Of a stretch of DNA of 64,000 bases, positions 21,350 through 32,469 are shown one piece after another. The first letter of the stretch is position 1; every line of letters starts with the position of its first letter. This stretch comes from Variovorax sp. PAMC26660 (GTDB taxonomy: Bacteria > Pseudomonadota > Gammaproteobacteria > Burkholderiales > Burkholderiaceae_C): positions 3,029,501-3,093,500 of the forward strand of contig NZ_CP060295.1 in assembly GCF_014302995.1 (NCBI RefSeq). Reading direction: 5' to 3'. The position numbers and the translations under genes are program-made. The notes below the pieces were generated by a model, which made no database searches, was not told the origin of the DNA, and was given only the letters and a program-made list of their open reading frames with translations.

Positions 21350-23449
21350 CTACGTTCTTGCAATCAAGAGGCTCGAAAAGGGGACTTGTGCCGTGCCATC
21401 GAGCGCCTGTGGCGCGCCGCCCGCATCGAGCCCGGGATCGGTGGCAAGGCAGCCGTGCCACGCACCCGCCGGCAGGTTGAAGGACACCGTCTCCGCACCC
21501 GCATTCAGCATCACCAGCCATGCGCCCTGTTTGTCGTTGTCGCCCTCGCTCGTTGCAGCATTCCCGAAGAGGATTGCAAGGGTCGTGCCCAGGCGCCAGT
21601 CGTCCGGTGTCATCGGCTCGCCATCGGGGCGAAGCCAGCGGATGCCGGGCGCTGTTCCCGGCGGTGGTTCGGCGGGCCACCAATGCGTGCTGCGCAAGGC
21701 GGGCGCTTCACGGCGCAGGGCCGCGAGCCGGGCCACGAAGGCGCTCATCTGTGCCGCGTCGCCGGACGGGTCGGATGCGCCGACCCATGCCAGCCAGGTG
21801 GTCTCGTTGTCCTGGCAATAGGCGTTGTTGTTGCCCTGCTGGCTGTGCCCCAGTTCGTCGCCCGCCAGCAGCATGGGCGTGCCCTGCGAGAGCATCAGCG
21901 TGGCCAGCAGCGCGCGCCGCAGACGAAGACGCAATGCGAGCACCGCAGGGCCGTCGCTTGCGCCTTCGACGCCGCAGTTGTTGCTCAGGTTGTGGGCATG
22001 CCCATCGCGGTTGTTCTCGCCGTTGGCGAGGTTGTGGCGTTCTTCAAAACTCACGAGGTCGCGCAGCGTGAAGCCATCGTGCGCGGTGATGAAGTTGATG
22101 CTGGCAGTCGGCGCGCGGCCGTGGTGCGCGAACTGCGCGCTCGAAGCCGTGAAGCGGTGCGCGAAGTCGCCAAGGTCTGCCTTGTCGTCATGCTCCTGCC
22201 GCAGCCAGAAGCCGCGCTGCGTGTCGCGGAAGCGGTCGTTCCATTCGAGCCAGCCCGGCGGGAATTCACCGAGGCGATAGCCACCGGGGCCGATGTCCCA
22301 CGGCTCCGCGATCAGCAGCGTGCGCGACAACACCGGGTCTTGCGCGATCGCCGCGAAGAACGGCGCACGCGGATCGAAGCCGGTGGCCGCGCCGCGCCCC
22401 AGCACCGGCGCAAGGTCGAAGCGAAAGCCATCGACGCCCATCTCGCAAGCCCAGTAGCGCAGGCTGTCCATCACGAGCTGCAGCACGCGGGGCTCGCCAA
22501 GGTTCAGGCAGTTGCCGGTGCCGGCCCAGTTTTCGTAGAGCGCGCGGTCGTCTTCGCGCAGGTGGTAGTACAAGGCGTTGTCGATGCCACGCATTGAGAG
22601 TGTGGGGCCGACCTCGTCGCTCTCGGCGCTGTGGTTGTAGACCACGTCGATCACCAGCTCCATGCCGCGCGCATGCATCGCATCGGCCATCGCGCGGAAT
22701 TCGCTCGCGGGCGTGGTGCCGGGGCGCCCGCTCCAGTAGCGCACCTCGGGCGCGAACCAGCCGATGGTGTTGTAGCCCCAGTAGTTGCTCAGGCCCATCG
22801 CCAGCAGCCGCTGCTCGTCGGCGCGGTGCTGCACGGGCATGAGGCTCAGCGTGGTGACGCCAAGGCGCTGCAGGTGGTCGAGCACCGCAGGCTCGCCGAG
22901 GCCGGCATAGGTGCCGCGCAGCGCAGCCGGCACGCCCGGATGCAACCGCGTCTGGCCGCGAACGTGCAACTCGTAAAGCACGCGCTCGCCGGCGGCGATG
23001 CGCGCGTGTCCCGGTGGTGTCGTCGTCGTGCCCGTGGCCGCCACCACGCGCCCCTTGAGCGCGACGCTTCCGTTGTCCCGCGCATCCCGCTGATCCGGCC
23101 GGGCAGGGTCATGCCCCAGAAACAGCGCGCTCCCGTCATAGCGCCCCACGATCTCCCGCGCATACGGATCGAGCAGCAGCTTCGCAGGGTTGAAGCGTTG
23201 CCCCTCATGCGGTGCCCACGGACCCTGAACGCGATAGCCATAGACCAGCCCCGCCCGCCCACTGGGCAACAGCCCATGCCAGACCCCATCGGTGCACGCG
23301 GGCAGCCGCAGGCGTTGTTGTTCATGCGCCCCCGTCCCATCGAAGAGGCAGAGTTCAACAGCCTCCGCACCAGGCGCAACCAGCGCAAAGTTGACGCCGC
23401 TCGACGAAGGCGACGCCCCCAGCGGAAAGGGCGTCCCAATACTCAGCAT
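21350..23449 (-). CDS. glgX: Glycogen debranching enzyme GlgX
   Basis: GH13 subfamily 11 enzyme, 699 residues. It has an N-terminal CBM48 domain (FPLGASPSSSGVNFAL) and a catalytic barrel with the nucleophile in GVDGFRFDLAPVLG, the acid/base in LLIAEPWDIGPGGY and the third Asp in ITAHDGFTLRDLVS. It removes alpha-1,6 branches from limit dextrins after phosphorylase action. The gap to glgC is 79 bases. Upstream, between glgB and glgX, is a 259-base gap with a large palindrome. Confidence 0.95.
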   Translation of the reverse strand: MLSIGTPFPLGASPSSSGVNFALVAPGAEAVELCLFDGTGAHEQQRLRLPACTDGVWHGLLPSGRAGLVYGYRVQGPWAPHEGQRFNPAKLLLDPYAREIVGRYDGSALFLGHDPARPDQRDARDNGSVALKGRVVAATGTTTTPPGHARIAAGERVLYELHVRGQTRLHPGVPAALRGTYAGLGEPAVLDHLQRLGVTTLSLMPVQHRADEQRLLAMGLSNYWGYNTIGWFAPEVRYWSGRPGTTPASEFRAMADAMHARGMELVIDVVYNHSAESDEVGPTLSMRGIDNALYYHLREDDRALYENWAGTGNCLNLGEPRVLQLVMDSLRYWACEMGVDGFRFDLAPVLGRGAATGFDPRAPFFAAIAQDPVLSRTLLIAEPWDIGPGGYRLGEFPPGWLEWNDRFRDTQRGFWLRQEHDDKADLGDFAHRFTASSAQFAHHGRAPTASINFITAHDGFTLRDLVSFEERHNLANGENNRDGHAHNLSNNCGVEGASDGPAVLALRLRLRRALLATLMLSQGTPMLLAGDELGHSQQGNNNAYCQDNETTWLAWVGASDPSGDAAQMSAFVARLAALRREAPALRSTHWWPAEPPPGTAPGIRWLRPDGEPMTPDDWRLGTTLAILFGNAATSEGDNDKQGAWLVMLNAGAETVSFNLPAGAWHGCLATDPGLDAGGAPQALDGTAQVPFSSLLIART

Positions 23450-23487
23450 GACCCAAACGCGGAGGAACAGAACACCACCGTGCCCAC

Positions 23488-23672
23488 GGCGGCGGGTGCT
23501 GCATGCCTGGTCGGCCGTTGAGGCACCGCCGAGCAGCGCAGCGACAGGCGGATCAGGGCTCGCCCTTGTTTGAGCGAAGCGAGTTTGGGCGAGACCCCGC
23601 CTGTCGTGAGCAGCGCAGGGCAGCCCGAAGGGCCGGTGACGTCGGTCGACCGGGCATGCAGCACCCGTCGCC
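23488..23672. repeat. Nested long palindrome between glgB and glgX
   Basis: GGGTGCTGCATGCC (23494-23507) pairs perfectly with GGCATGCAGCACCC (23653-23666). Pairing continues outward and inward with a few mismatches to about 23488-23515 and 23645-23672. Nested inside is a second hairpin, CGACAGGCGG (23542-23551) with CCGCCTGTCG (23597-23606). The element fills most of the gap and no gene is present in it. Confidence 0.65.
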
Positions 23673-23708
23673 GCGCCCCCGTCGACCGAACAAAAGGGCC
23701 GCCCGAAT

Positions 23709-25883
<2,175 letters not shown>

Positions 25884-25888
25884 GGTGA

Positions 25889-27562
<1,674 letters not shown>

Positions 27563-27690
27563 GCCTGCCCCTGTGGTCGGAATTCATTGTGGCATGCGAA
27601 ATCCGGGCCAGTGATACGGGCTTGCCGGCGTGCAAGCGGCTTGAAGGCCCGCGAAGCTTTCTACACTGGGCGCCGCTTCCGCTTTTCAAA

Positions 27691-29142
27691 ATGACATCAG
27701 ATTCCGCTTCTTCCCTCGCCGCGCTCGAAGCGCGGCTCGCCCAGGACCTCGAATACCTCGGCTGGCCTGGCCGTCAATGGATGCCCGCGCGGCAGATCGC
27801 TGGCGAGGCGGTACTGGACGTGGTCGTCATCGGTGGGGGGCAGGCTGGTCTGGCCGCATCGGTCGCGCTGGCGCAGCAGGGCATTCGCGCCATCGTGTTC
27901 GACCGTTCGCCCTCCGGCAGCGAAGGCCCGTGGGCGACCACGGCCCGCATGGAGACGCTGCGCTCGCCCAAGGAACTGACCGGCCCCGCGCTGGGCCTGC
28001 CGGCATTGACCTTCCGCGCGTGGTTCGAGGCCCAGTTCGGCCTCGAAGCCTGGACGGCCCTGGACAAGATCCCGCGCCTGCAGTGGATGGACTACCTGGT
28101 CTGGTATCGCCGCGTGATGGGCGTGGACGTGCGCAACGACACCACCGTCACCGGCATGCATCCGTTGCCCGATGCGACGGCCGTTCGTCTCGACCTGCGC
28201 ACGCCGGAGGGCCTGCGCAGCGTGCTGGCGCGCCGCGTCGTCCTGGCCACCGGCCGCGACGGTCTCGGCGGCCCGGCCATTCCCGCCTTCGTGAATGCCC
28301 TGCCGCGCTCGAAATGGGCGCATTCTTCCGACGAGATGGATTACGGCCAGTTGCGCGGCCTGCGCGTGGGCGTGGTCGGCGCGGGCTCCTCGGCCATGGA
28401 CAGCGCGGGCACCGCGCTGGAAGCCGGCGCGCACAGTGTCGAGCTGCTGATCCGCCGGCCCGACCTGCCACGCGTCAACAAGGGCAAGGGCGCCGGCGTG
28501 CCGGGGCTCACGCAGGGCCACTACGACCTGCCCGACGAACTGAAGTGGCGCATCCGTCACTACATCAATGTGGCGAACGTGCCGCCGCCGCACGGCAGCA
28601 CGCTGCGGGTGTCGGTTCATCCGAACGCCTTCTTCAATTTCGGCTGTCCGATCCTGTCGGTCACGCCCGAGGGCGAGGCCATGCGCGTGTCGACGCCCAA
28701 GGGCGACTTCGTGTTCGACTTCCTGATCGTCTCGACCGGCTTCAAGGTCGATTGGGCCCATCGCCCCGAGTTCGACGGCATCGCGTCGCACGTGCGGACC
28801 TGGAAAGACCGCTTCGTGCCCGCCCCCGGCGACGAAGACCAGGAACTGGCCGACTCGCCCGACCTCGGGCCGGTCTTCGAGTTCCAGCAGCGCGTCCGGG
28901 GCGCGTGCCCGGGGCTCGATCGCATCCATTGTTTTTGCTACCCGGCGGCGCTGTCGCACGGCACGGTGTCGGGCGACATCCCCGCCATCAGCGAAGGTGC
29001 CAAGCGGCTGGCCAGAGGCATCGCCAGCCTGTTCTACCGCGAAGACTTCGACTACCACTACGCCAACCTCGAGGCCTACAGCGAGCCGGAACTGTTCGGC
29101 GACGAATGGGTGCCCGCGCTGCCGCCGTCCGAACGAGACTGA
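27691..29142 (+). CDS. FAD-dependent NAD(P)-binding oxidoreductase, flavin monooxygenase-like
   Basis: A protein of 483 residues with two Rossmann motifs: VIGGGQAGLAA (FAD, about 47-57) and VVGAGSSAMDSA (NADPH, about 230). This layout is that of flavin-containing monooxygenases and related FAD/NAD(P) oxidoreductases. Residues such as GPWATTARMETLRSPKEL near the flavin resemble that family. The substrate is unknown. The ATG at 27691 follows a divergent gap with the alpha-glucosidase gene. Two AhpD-fold genes follow immediately, suggesting a small catabolic or detoxifying operon. Confidence 0.8.
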   Translation: MTSDSASSLAALEARLAQDLEYLGWPGRQWMPARQIAGEAVLDVVVIGGGQAGLAASVALAQQGIRAIVFDRSPSGSEGPWATTARMETLRSPKELTGPALGLPALTFRAWFEAQFGLEAWTALDKIPRLQWMDYLVWYRRVMGVDVRNDTTVTGMHPLPDATAVRLDLRTPEGLRSVLARRVVLATGRDGLGGPAIPAFVNALPRSKWAHSSDEMDYGQLRGLRVGVVGAGSSAMDSAGTALEAGAHSVELLIRRPDLPRVNKGKGAGVPGLTQGHYDLPDELKWRIRHYINVANVPPPHGSTLRVSVHPNAFFNFGCPILSVTPEGEAMRVSTPKGDFVFDFLIVSTGFKVDWAHRPEFDGIASHVRTWKDRFVPAPGDEDQELADSPDLGPVFEFQQRVRGACPGLDRIHCFCYPAALSHGTVSGDIPAISEGAKRLARGIASLFYREDFDYHYANLEAYSEPELFGDEWVPALPPSERD

Positions 29143-29147
29143 ACTTC

Positions 29148-29669
29148 ATGACAAACACCACCGATTCATCTCTCGCCGTCGATGTGCTCGACGCCGCCGT
29201 GCCCTTGGCACCGGACCAGCCGACCTGGGCGCTGCGCCGTCAGCGCGACAAGGTCGTCGCCGCGACGCAGGGCAGCTACGACGCGATGTTCGCTCCGACG
29301 GTCGAAGGCCTGTCGGTCGCCGAGCGCCTGCTCGTCGCATTGCATGCCTGCCGCGTGTCGAAGGCCGGCAACCTGGCCGCGCACTATCGCGAACGGCTCG
29401 TGGCCGAGGGCGCGGACAGCGCCGTGATTGCCGCCGTCGACGGCGGAAAGCCGGCGGCGGATGCACGCCTTGGTGCGGTGCTGGCCTTCACCGGCAAGTT
29501 GATCGAACGTCCCATCGAAGGGGACAGGGCGGCGGTCCAGTCGCTCGCAGACTGCGGTCTGTCGACGCCGGCGCTCGTGGCGCTGAGCCAGCTCATCGCG
29601 TTCCTGTCGTACCAGATCCGCGTCGCCGCGGGCCTGCAGGCGCTGGCTGCGGCGGAGGTGTCGGCATGA
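29148..29669 (+). CDS. CMD (AhpD-like) domain protein, probably non-catalytic
   Basis: A protein of 173 residues. The helical segment LSVAERLLVALHACRVSKAG and the C-terminal LVALSQLIAFLSYQIRVAAG are typical of carboxymuconolactone decarboxylase/AhpD-fold proteins. It lacks the CxxC pair of active AhpD proteins; only single Cys residues occur. It resembles the 'CMD domain protein, Avi_7170 family', usually paired with an Avi_7169-type partner, as here. It starts five bases after the monooxygenase-like gene and overlaps the next gene by four bases (ATGA). Confidence 0.75.
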   Translation: MTNTTDSSLAVDVLDAAVPLAPDQPTWALRRQRDKVVAATQGSYDAMFAPTVEGLSVAERLLVALHACRVSKAGNLAAHYRERLVAEGADSAVIAAVDGGKPAADARLGAVLAFTGKLIERPIEGDRAAVQSLADCGLSTPALVALSQLIAFLSYQIRVAAGLQALAAAEVSA

Positions 29670-30262
29670 CGCTCCCGATCCGCATCAAGGGCTTCACCAA
29701 CGAGGTGCTGACATGGAAGCCATGGCTGGCCACGGTGAATGTCGACACCGCCACGCCGGCCCAACTGGCGGCGCTGGACGAGATGAGCCCGCAGGCGCGC
29801 ACCTCGCCGTACTTTCTGGTGCTCGCGCACCAGCCCGAGATATTGCTGCAGCGCTCGATCGCCTTCAACGCGATCATGTTCGCGCCGGGCGGCATGCCGC
29901 GCGCGGAGCGCGAGCTGGGCGCCACGGTGGAGTCGCGCGTCAACGGCTGCGTGTATTGCGCCTCGGTGCATGCGCAGCGTTTCGAGCAACTGGCCAAGCG
30001 CAACGACGTGATTTCTCAGGTGTTCGAGGAGCCGACGTCCGCCGGCACCACGCCGCGCGAGAAGGCCATCGTCGCGTTCTCGGTCAAGCTGGGTGCCGAG
30101 CCGGACAAGGTGTCGGCCGAGGACGTCCGCGAATTGAAGGAGGTCGGGCTGAGCGAGCTGGAAATTCTCGACCTGATCCACTCGGTGGCGCTGTTCGCCT
30201 GGGCCAACCGGTTGATGCTCAATCTCGGCGAGCCGGTCTTCCCGGCACCCGCCGCGCTGTAG
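29666..30262 (+). CDS. Alkylhydroperoxidase (AhpD) domain protein
   Basis: A protein of 198 residues with the catalytic AhpD motif NGCVYCASVHAQRF, giving C95, C98 and H102 (CxxCxxxH). The C-terminal region LSELEILDLIHSVALFAWANRL is typical of the fold. It would reduce peroxides or act as a thiol oxidoreductase. It resembles the Avi_7169 family partner of the upstream protein, and the two may form a mixed oligomer. Its TAG stop abuts the TAG stop of the convergent opine dehydrogenase gene with no spacer. Confidence 0.8.
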   Translation: MTLPIRIKGFTNEVLTWKPWLATVNVDTATPAQLAALDEMSPQARTSPYFLVLAHQPEILLQRSIAFNAIMFAPGGMPRAERELGATVESRVNGCVYCASVHAQRFEQLAKRNDVISQVFEEPTSAGTTPREKAIVAFSVKLGAEPDKVSAEDVRELKEVGLSELEILDLIHSVALFAWANRLMLNLGEPVFPAPAAL

Positions 30263-30268
30263 CTACAG
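30257..30268. repeat. Palindrome spanning two back-to-back stop codons
   Basis: CTGTAGCTACAG is perfectly self-complementary. It contains the TAG stop of the plus-strand AhpD-like gene (30260-30262) and the TAG stop of the minus-strand opine dehydrogenase-like gene (30263-30265). There is no T-run for a terminator. Confidence 0.6.
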
Positions 30269-31342
30269 GCGGCCGAGCAGCCCGGCGACGGTTTCGTTCG
30301 CCAGGCCCAGCGGCGCCAGCAGGTCGTTCTCGCGCCGGAAGTCGATGCCGTTGACCAGCGAGGCGGCGTCCACGATGGTGCGCGTGGCGGGCGTCGGCAC
30401 GCCGGCGATGGCGCCCAGCGCCTCGATGAACACGAGGCCGTAGGGCATGTCCTCGGTCACGAAGCGGGTGTCGATGTCGACGGGCCCGGGCGGGCCGCCG
30501 CGCTTGGCGTGCAGTTCGGCCGCGATGTCCTCGAGCCGCGTGGATGCGGTGCCGAAGGAGCGCGCGAAGTGCTCCTCGATGGGGCCGACCTCGATGCCGA
30601 AGGCCCGGGCCACGGCACGCCGCTCCAGGTCCAGCGCCTCGATCGCGCGGGACACGCCCGGCGTCATGCAGTGGTACTGCGGCCAGTTCTCGGCGCGCTC
30701 GATGCGCGTCCAGTTGAAGATCGCGAGCGGGCCGTGCGATTGCGGATTGACGTTGGCCAGGGCGCTGGCGAGCGCGCTGTCCTGCGCGAAGAAGCCGTCG
30801 CCGAACAACTCGGTGCACAGCGCAACTGCCTGCGCAACGTGCGCGCCCGGAAGGGCGGACACCCCCACGGCCTTGCGCCGCGTCATGACCTTGACCTGCG
30901 TGCCGGATGCGCGGCGCGCGGTCAGCACGGTCGTGCCGAAACTGGCGACGGTCAGCCGCTTGCCGGCGCGCCGGGCGCTTTCGTAAAGATAGAGCGATGA
31001 CAGCGATGCCATCGAGCTGACGATGACCGTCTGCCCGTCGCGGATGAAGGGCAGCAGCGCATCCATCACATGCCGGTGGCCGTTGACGGGCAGGGCGAGC
31101 AGCAGCACGTCCGAGGCGCGGCACAGCTGCGCCGGGTCGTCGGCCACTTCGACCGTCACGTTGCAAGGCTGGACGCCGCTGGCTTCCAGCGCCTGCGTGC
31201 GCAGGGCCTCGGCGCCCTGGCCGCCCGGCGACCAGAGCGTGACGGCGTGGCCTGCGTGTCGCAACCAGGCCGCACTGGCCAGCGCAATGGCGCCGGTGCC
31301 TGCGATGCCGACCCGGGGAATCTTCTTCGTGGTCTCAGTCAA
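30263..31342 (-). CDS. Octopine/nopaline (opine) dehydrogenase family protein
   Basis: A protein of 359 residues. It has an N-terminal Rossmann fold (RVGIAGTGAIALASAAWL, Gly-rich loop at 12-17) and the Octopine_DH domain, recognised by NVNPQSHGPLAIFNWTRIE with its catalytic-type His and by the helical C-terminus. Family enzymes reductively condense an amino acid with a keto acid, or oxidise opines. A ketopantoate-reductase-like role is a less likely alternative because the C-terminal domain is of opine type. It overlaps the upstream binding-protein gene by eight bases, so the two are coexpressed. The true substrate is unknown. Confidence 0.78.
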   Translation of the reverse strand: MTETTKKIPRVGIAGTGAIALASAAWLRHAGHAVTLWSPGGQGAEALRTQALEASGVQPCNVTVEVADDPAQLCRASDVLLLALPVNGHRHVMDALLPFIRDGQTVIVSSMASLSSLYLYESARRAGKRLTVASFGTTVLTARRASGTQVKVMTRRKAVGVSALPGAHVAQAVALCTELFGDGFFAQDSALASALANVNPQSHGPLAIFNWTRIERAENWPQYHCMTPGVSRAIEALDLERRAVARAFGIEVGPIEEHFARSFGTASTRLEDIAAELHAKRGGPPGPVDIDTRFVTEDMPYGLVFIEALGAIAGVPTPATRTIVDAASLVNGIDFRRENDLLAPLGLANETVAGLLGRL

Positions 31343-32309
31343 CTTTGATGCTGCCCTGCTTGATCACCTTGGCCCAGCGCTGGCTGTCCTCGGTGATCAC
31401 CTTGCCCAGCGCCGCCGCGTTGCCGCAGGTATTGACCGCGCCCAGTTGGGCAAAGCGCTGTTTCGTTTCCGGCAGGTTGCACACCTCGACCAGCGCGGCG
31501 GAGAGTTTCTCGACGCTCGCGGCCGGCATGCGCGCGGGCGCCATCACGCCGACCCAGACTGGCACTTCCATGCCGGGCAGGCCGGTCGCGTCGCCGACGG
31601 TCGGGGCCGTGCCCATGCTGGGCAGGGCCACACGGGAGAAGGTGCCGAGCACGCGCGCCTTGCCGCTGACGACCATCGGCTCGATCGACGCCACGCTGGT
31701 GACGATCAGCGCCACCTGTCCGCCGAGCAGGTCGGTCAGCGCCGGCGCGGCGCCGCGGTAGGGCACGTGCAGCAGGTTCACGCCGCTCGCCTGGGCCAGC
31801 AGCGCACCCGTCAGGTGCGACACCGTGCCGTTGCCGGTCGAGGCGTAGGTCACTTGCCCCGGCTTGGCCTTGGCGTCGCGCAGCACGTCGGCCAGCGTCT
31901 TGTAGGGGCTTTCGCTGCGCACGGACACCGTCATGGGCGTGTCGCCGACCAGTGCCACGGGCACCAGGTCGTGCACCGGGTCGTAAGGCAGCTTGGTTTG
32001 AAGATGGGGCGCGATGGTGATGGCGCCGCCCGTAGCCAGCAGCACGGTGGCCCCGTCGGTCGCCTTGGCCACCGCATCGGCGGCCACAATGCCGCCGGCG
32101 CCGGCCTTGTTGTCGATGATCACGGGGGCGCCGAGCTTGTCGGTGAGCTTGGCGCCCAGGTAACGGGCGATCACGTCCTGCGCGCCGCCCGAAGCGAAGG
32201 GCACGACGATGCGCAGGGGCTTGTCGTTGTGCTGGGCCCACAGGGGCATGGCGGCGAGGCCGGCGGCGGCCGCAAGGCCCAGGGCGAGGTGTTTCAGGCG
32301 CAATTTCAT
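31335..32309 (-). CDS. Bug-family (TctC-like) periplasmic solute-binding protein
   Basis: A protein of 324 residues with the signal peptide MKLRLKHLALGLAAAAGLAA (cleavage after LWA). The Bug motifs KPLRIVVPFASGGAQDVIAR and NKAGAGGIVAADAVAKA follow. Such proteins capture carboxylates or amino-acid-like ligands for tripartite tricarboxylate transporters. No TctA/TctB genes are adjacent, a common situation for the expanded Bug family of Burkholderiales. Cotranscription with the opine dehydrogenase gene suggests its ligand is an opine, a keto acid or an amino acid (inference). The ATG at 32309 is chosen because it starts the signal peptide. Confidence 0.88.
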   Translation of the reverse strand: MKLRLKHLALGLAAAAGLAAMPLWAQHNDKPLRIVVPFASGGAQDVIARYLGAKLTDKLGAPVIIDNKAGAGGIVAADAVAKATDGATVLLATGGAITIAPHLQTKLPYDPVHDLVPVALVGDTPMTVSVRSESPYKTLADVLRDAKAKPGQVTYASTGNGTVSHLTGALLAQASGVNLLHVPYRGAAPALTDLLGGQVALIVTSVASIEPMVVSGKARVLGTFSRVALPSMGTAPTVGDATGLPGMEVPVWVGVMAPARMPAASVEKLSAALVEVCNLPETKQRFAQLGAVNTCGNAAALGKVITEDSQRWAKVIKQGSIKVD

Positions 32310-32419
32310 GGCATTCCAGGCGGTGCGAAAACATGCCCAAGGGCAAGCAGTTACCCGCGCAACATGCAGGTTACGTGCCCCGAGTCTAGGGTCAGCGGGC
32401 CGGGGCTTCGCCCGGGCGC

Positions 32420-32425
32420 GATAAT
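32420..32425 (+). promoter_or_regulatory. Candidate -10 box for leuS
   Basis: GATAAT lies 44 bases upstream of the leuS ATG in the divergent gap with the Bug gene. No clear -35 was seen. Confidence 0.3.
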
Positions 32426-32469
32426 CCGCCTTCCCCGGCCACCCCGCGCCGGGCTCTTGCCGAGCCGAC

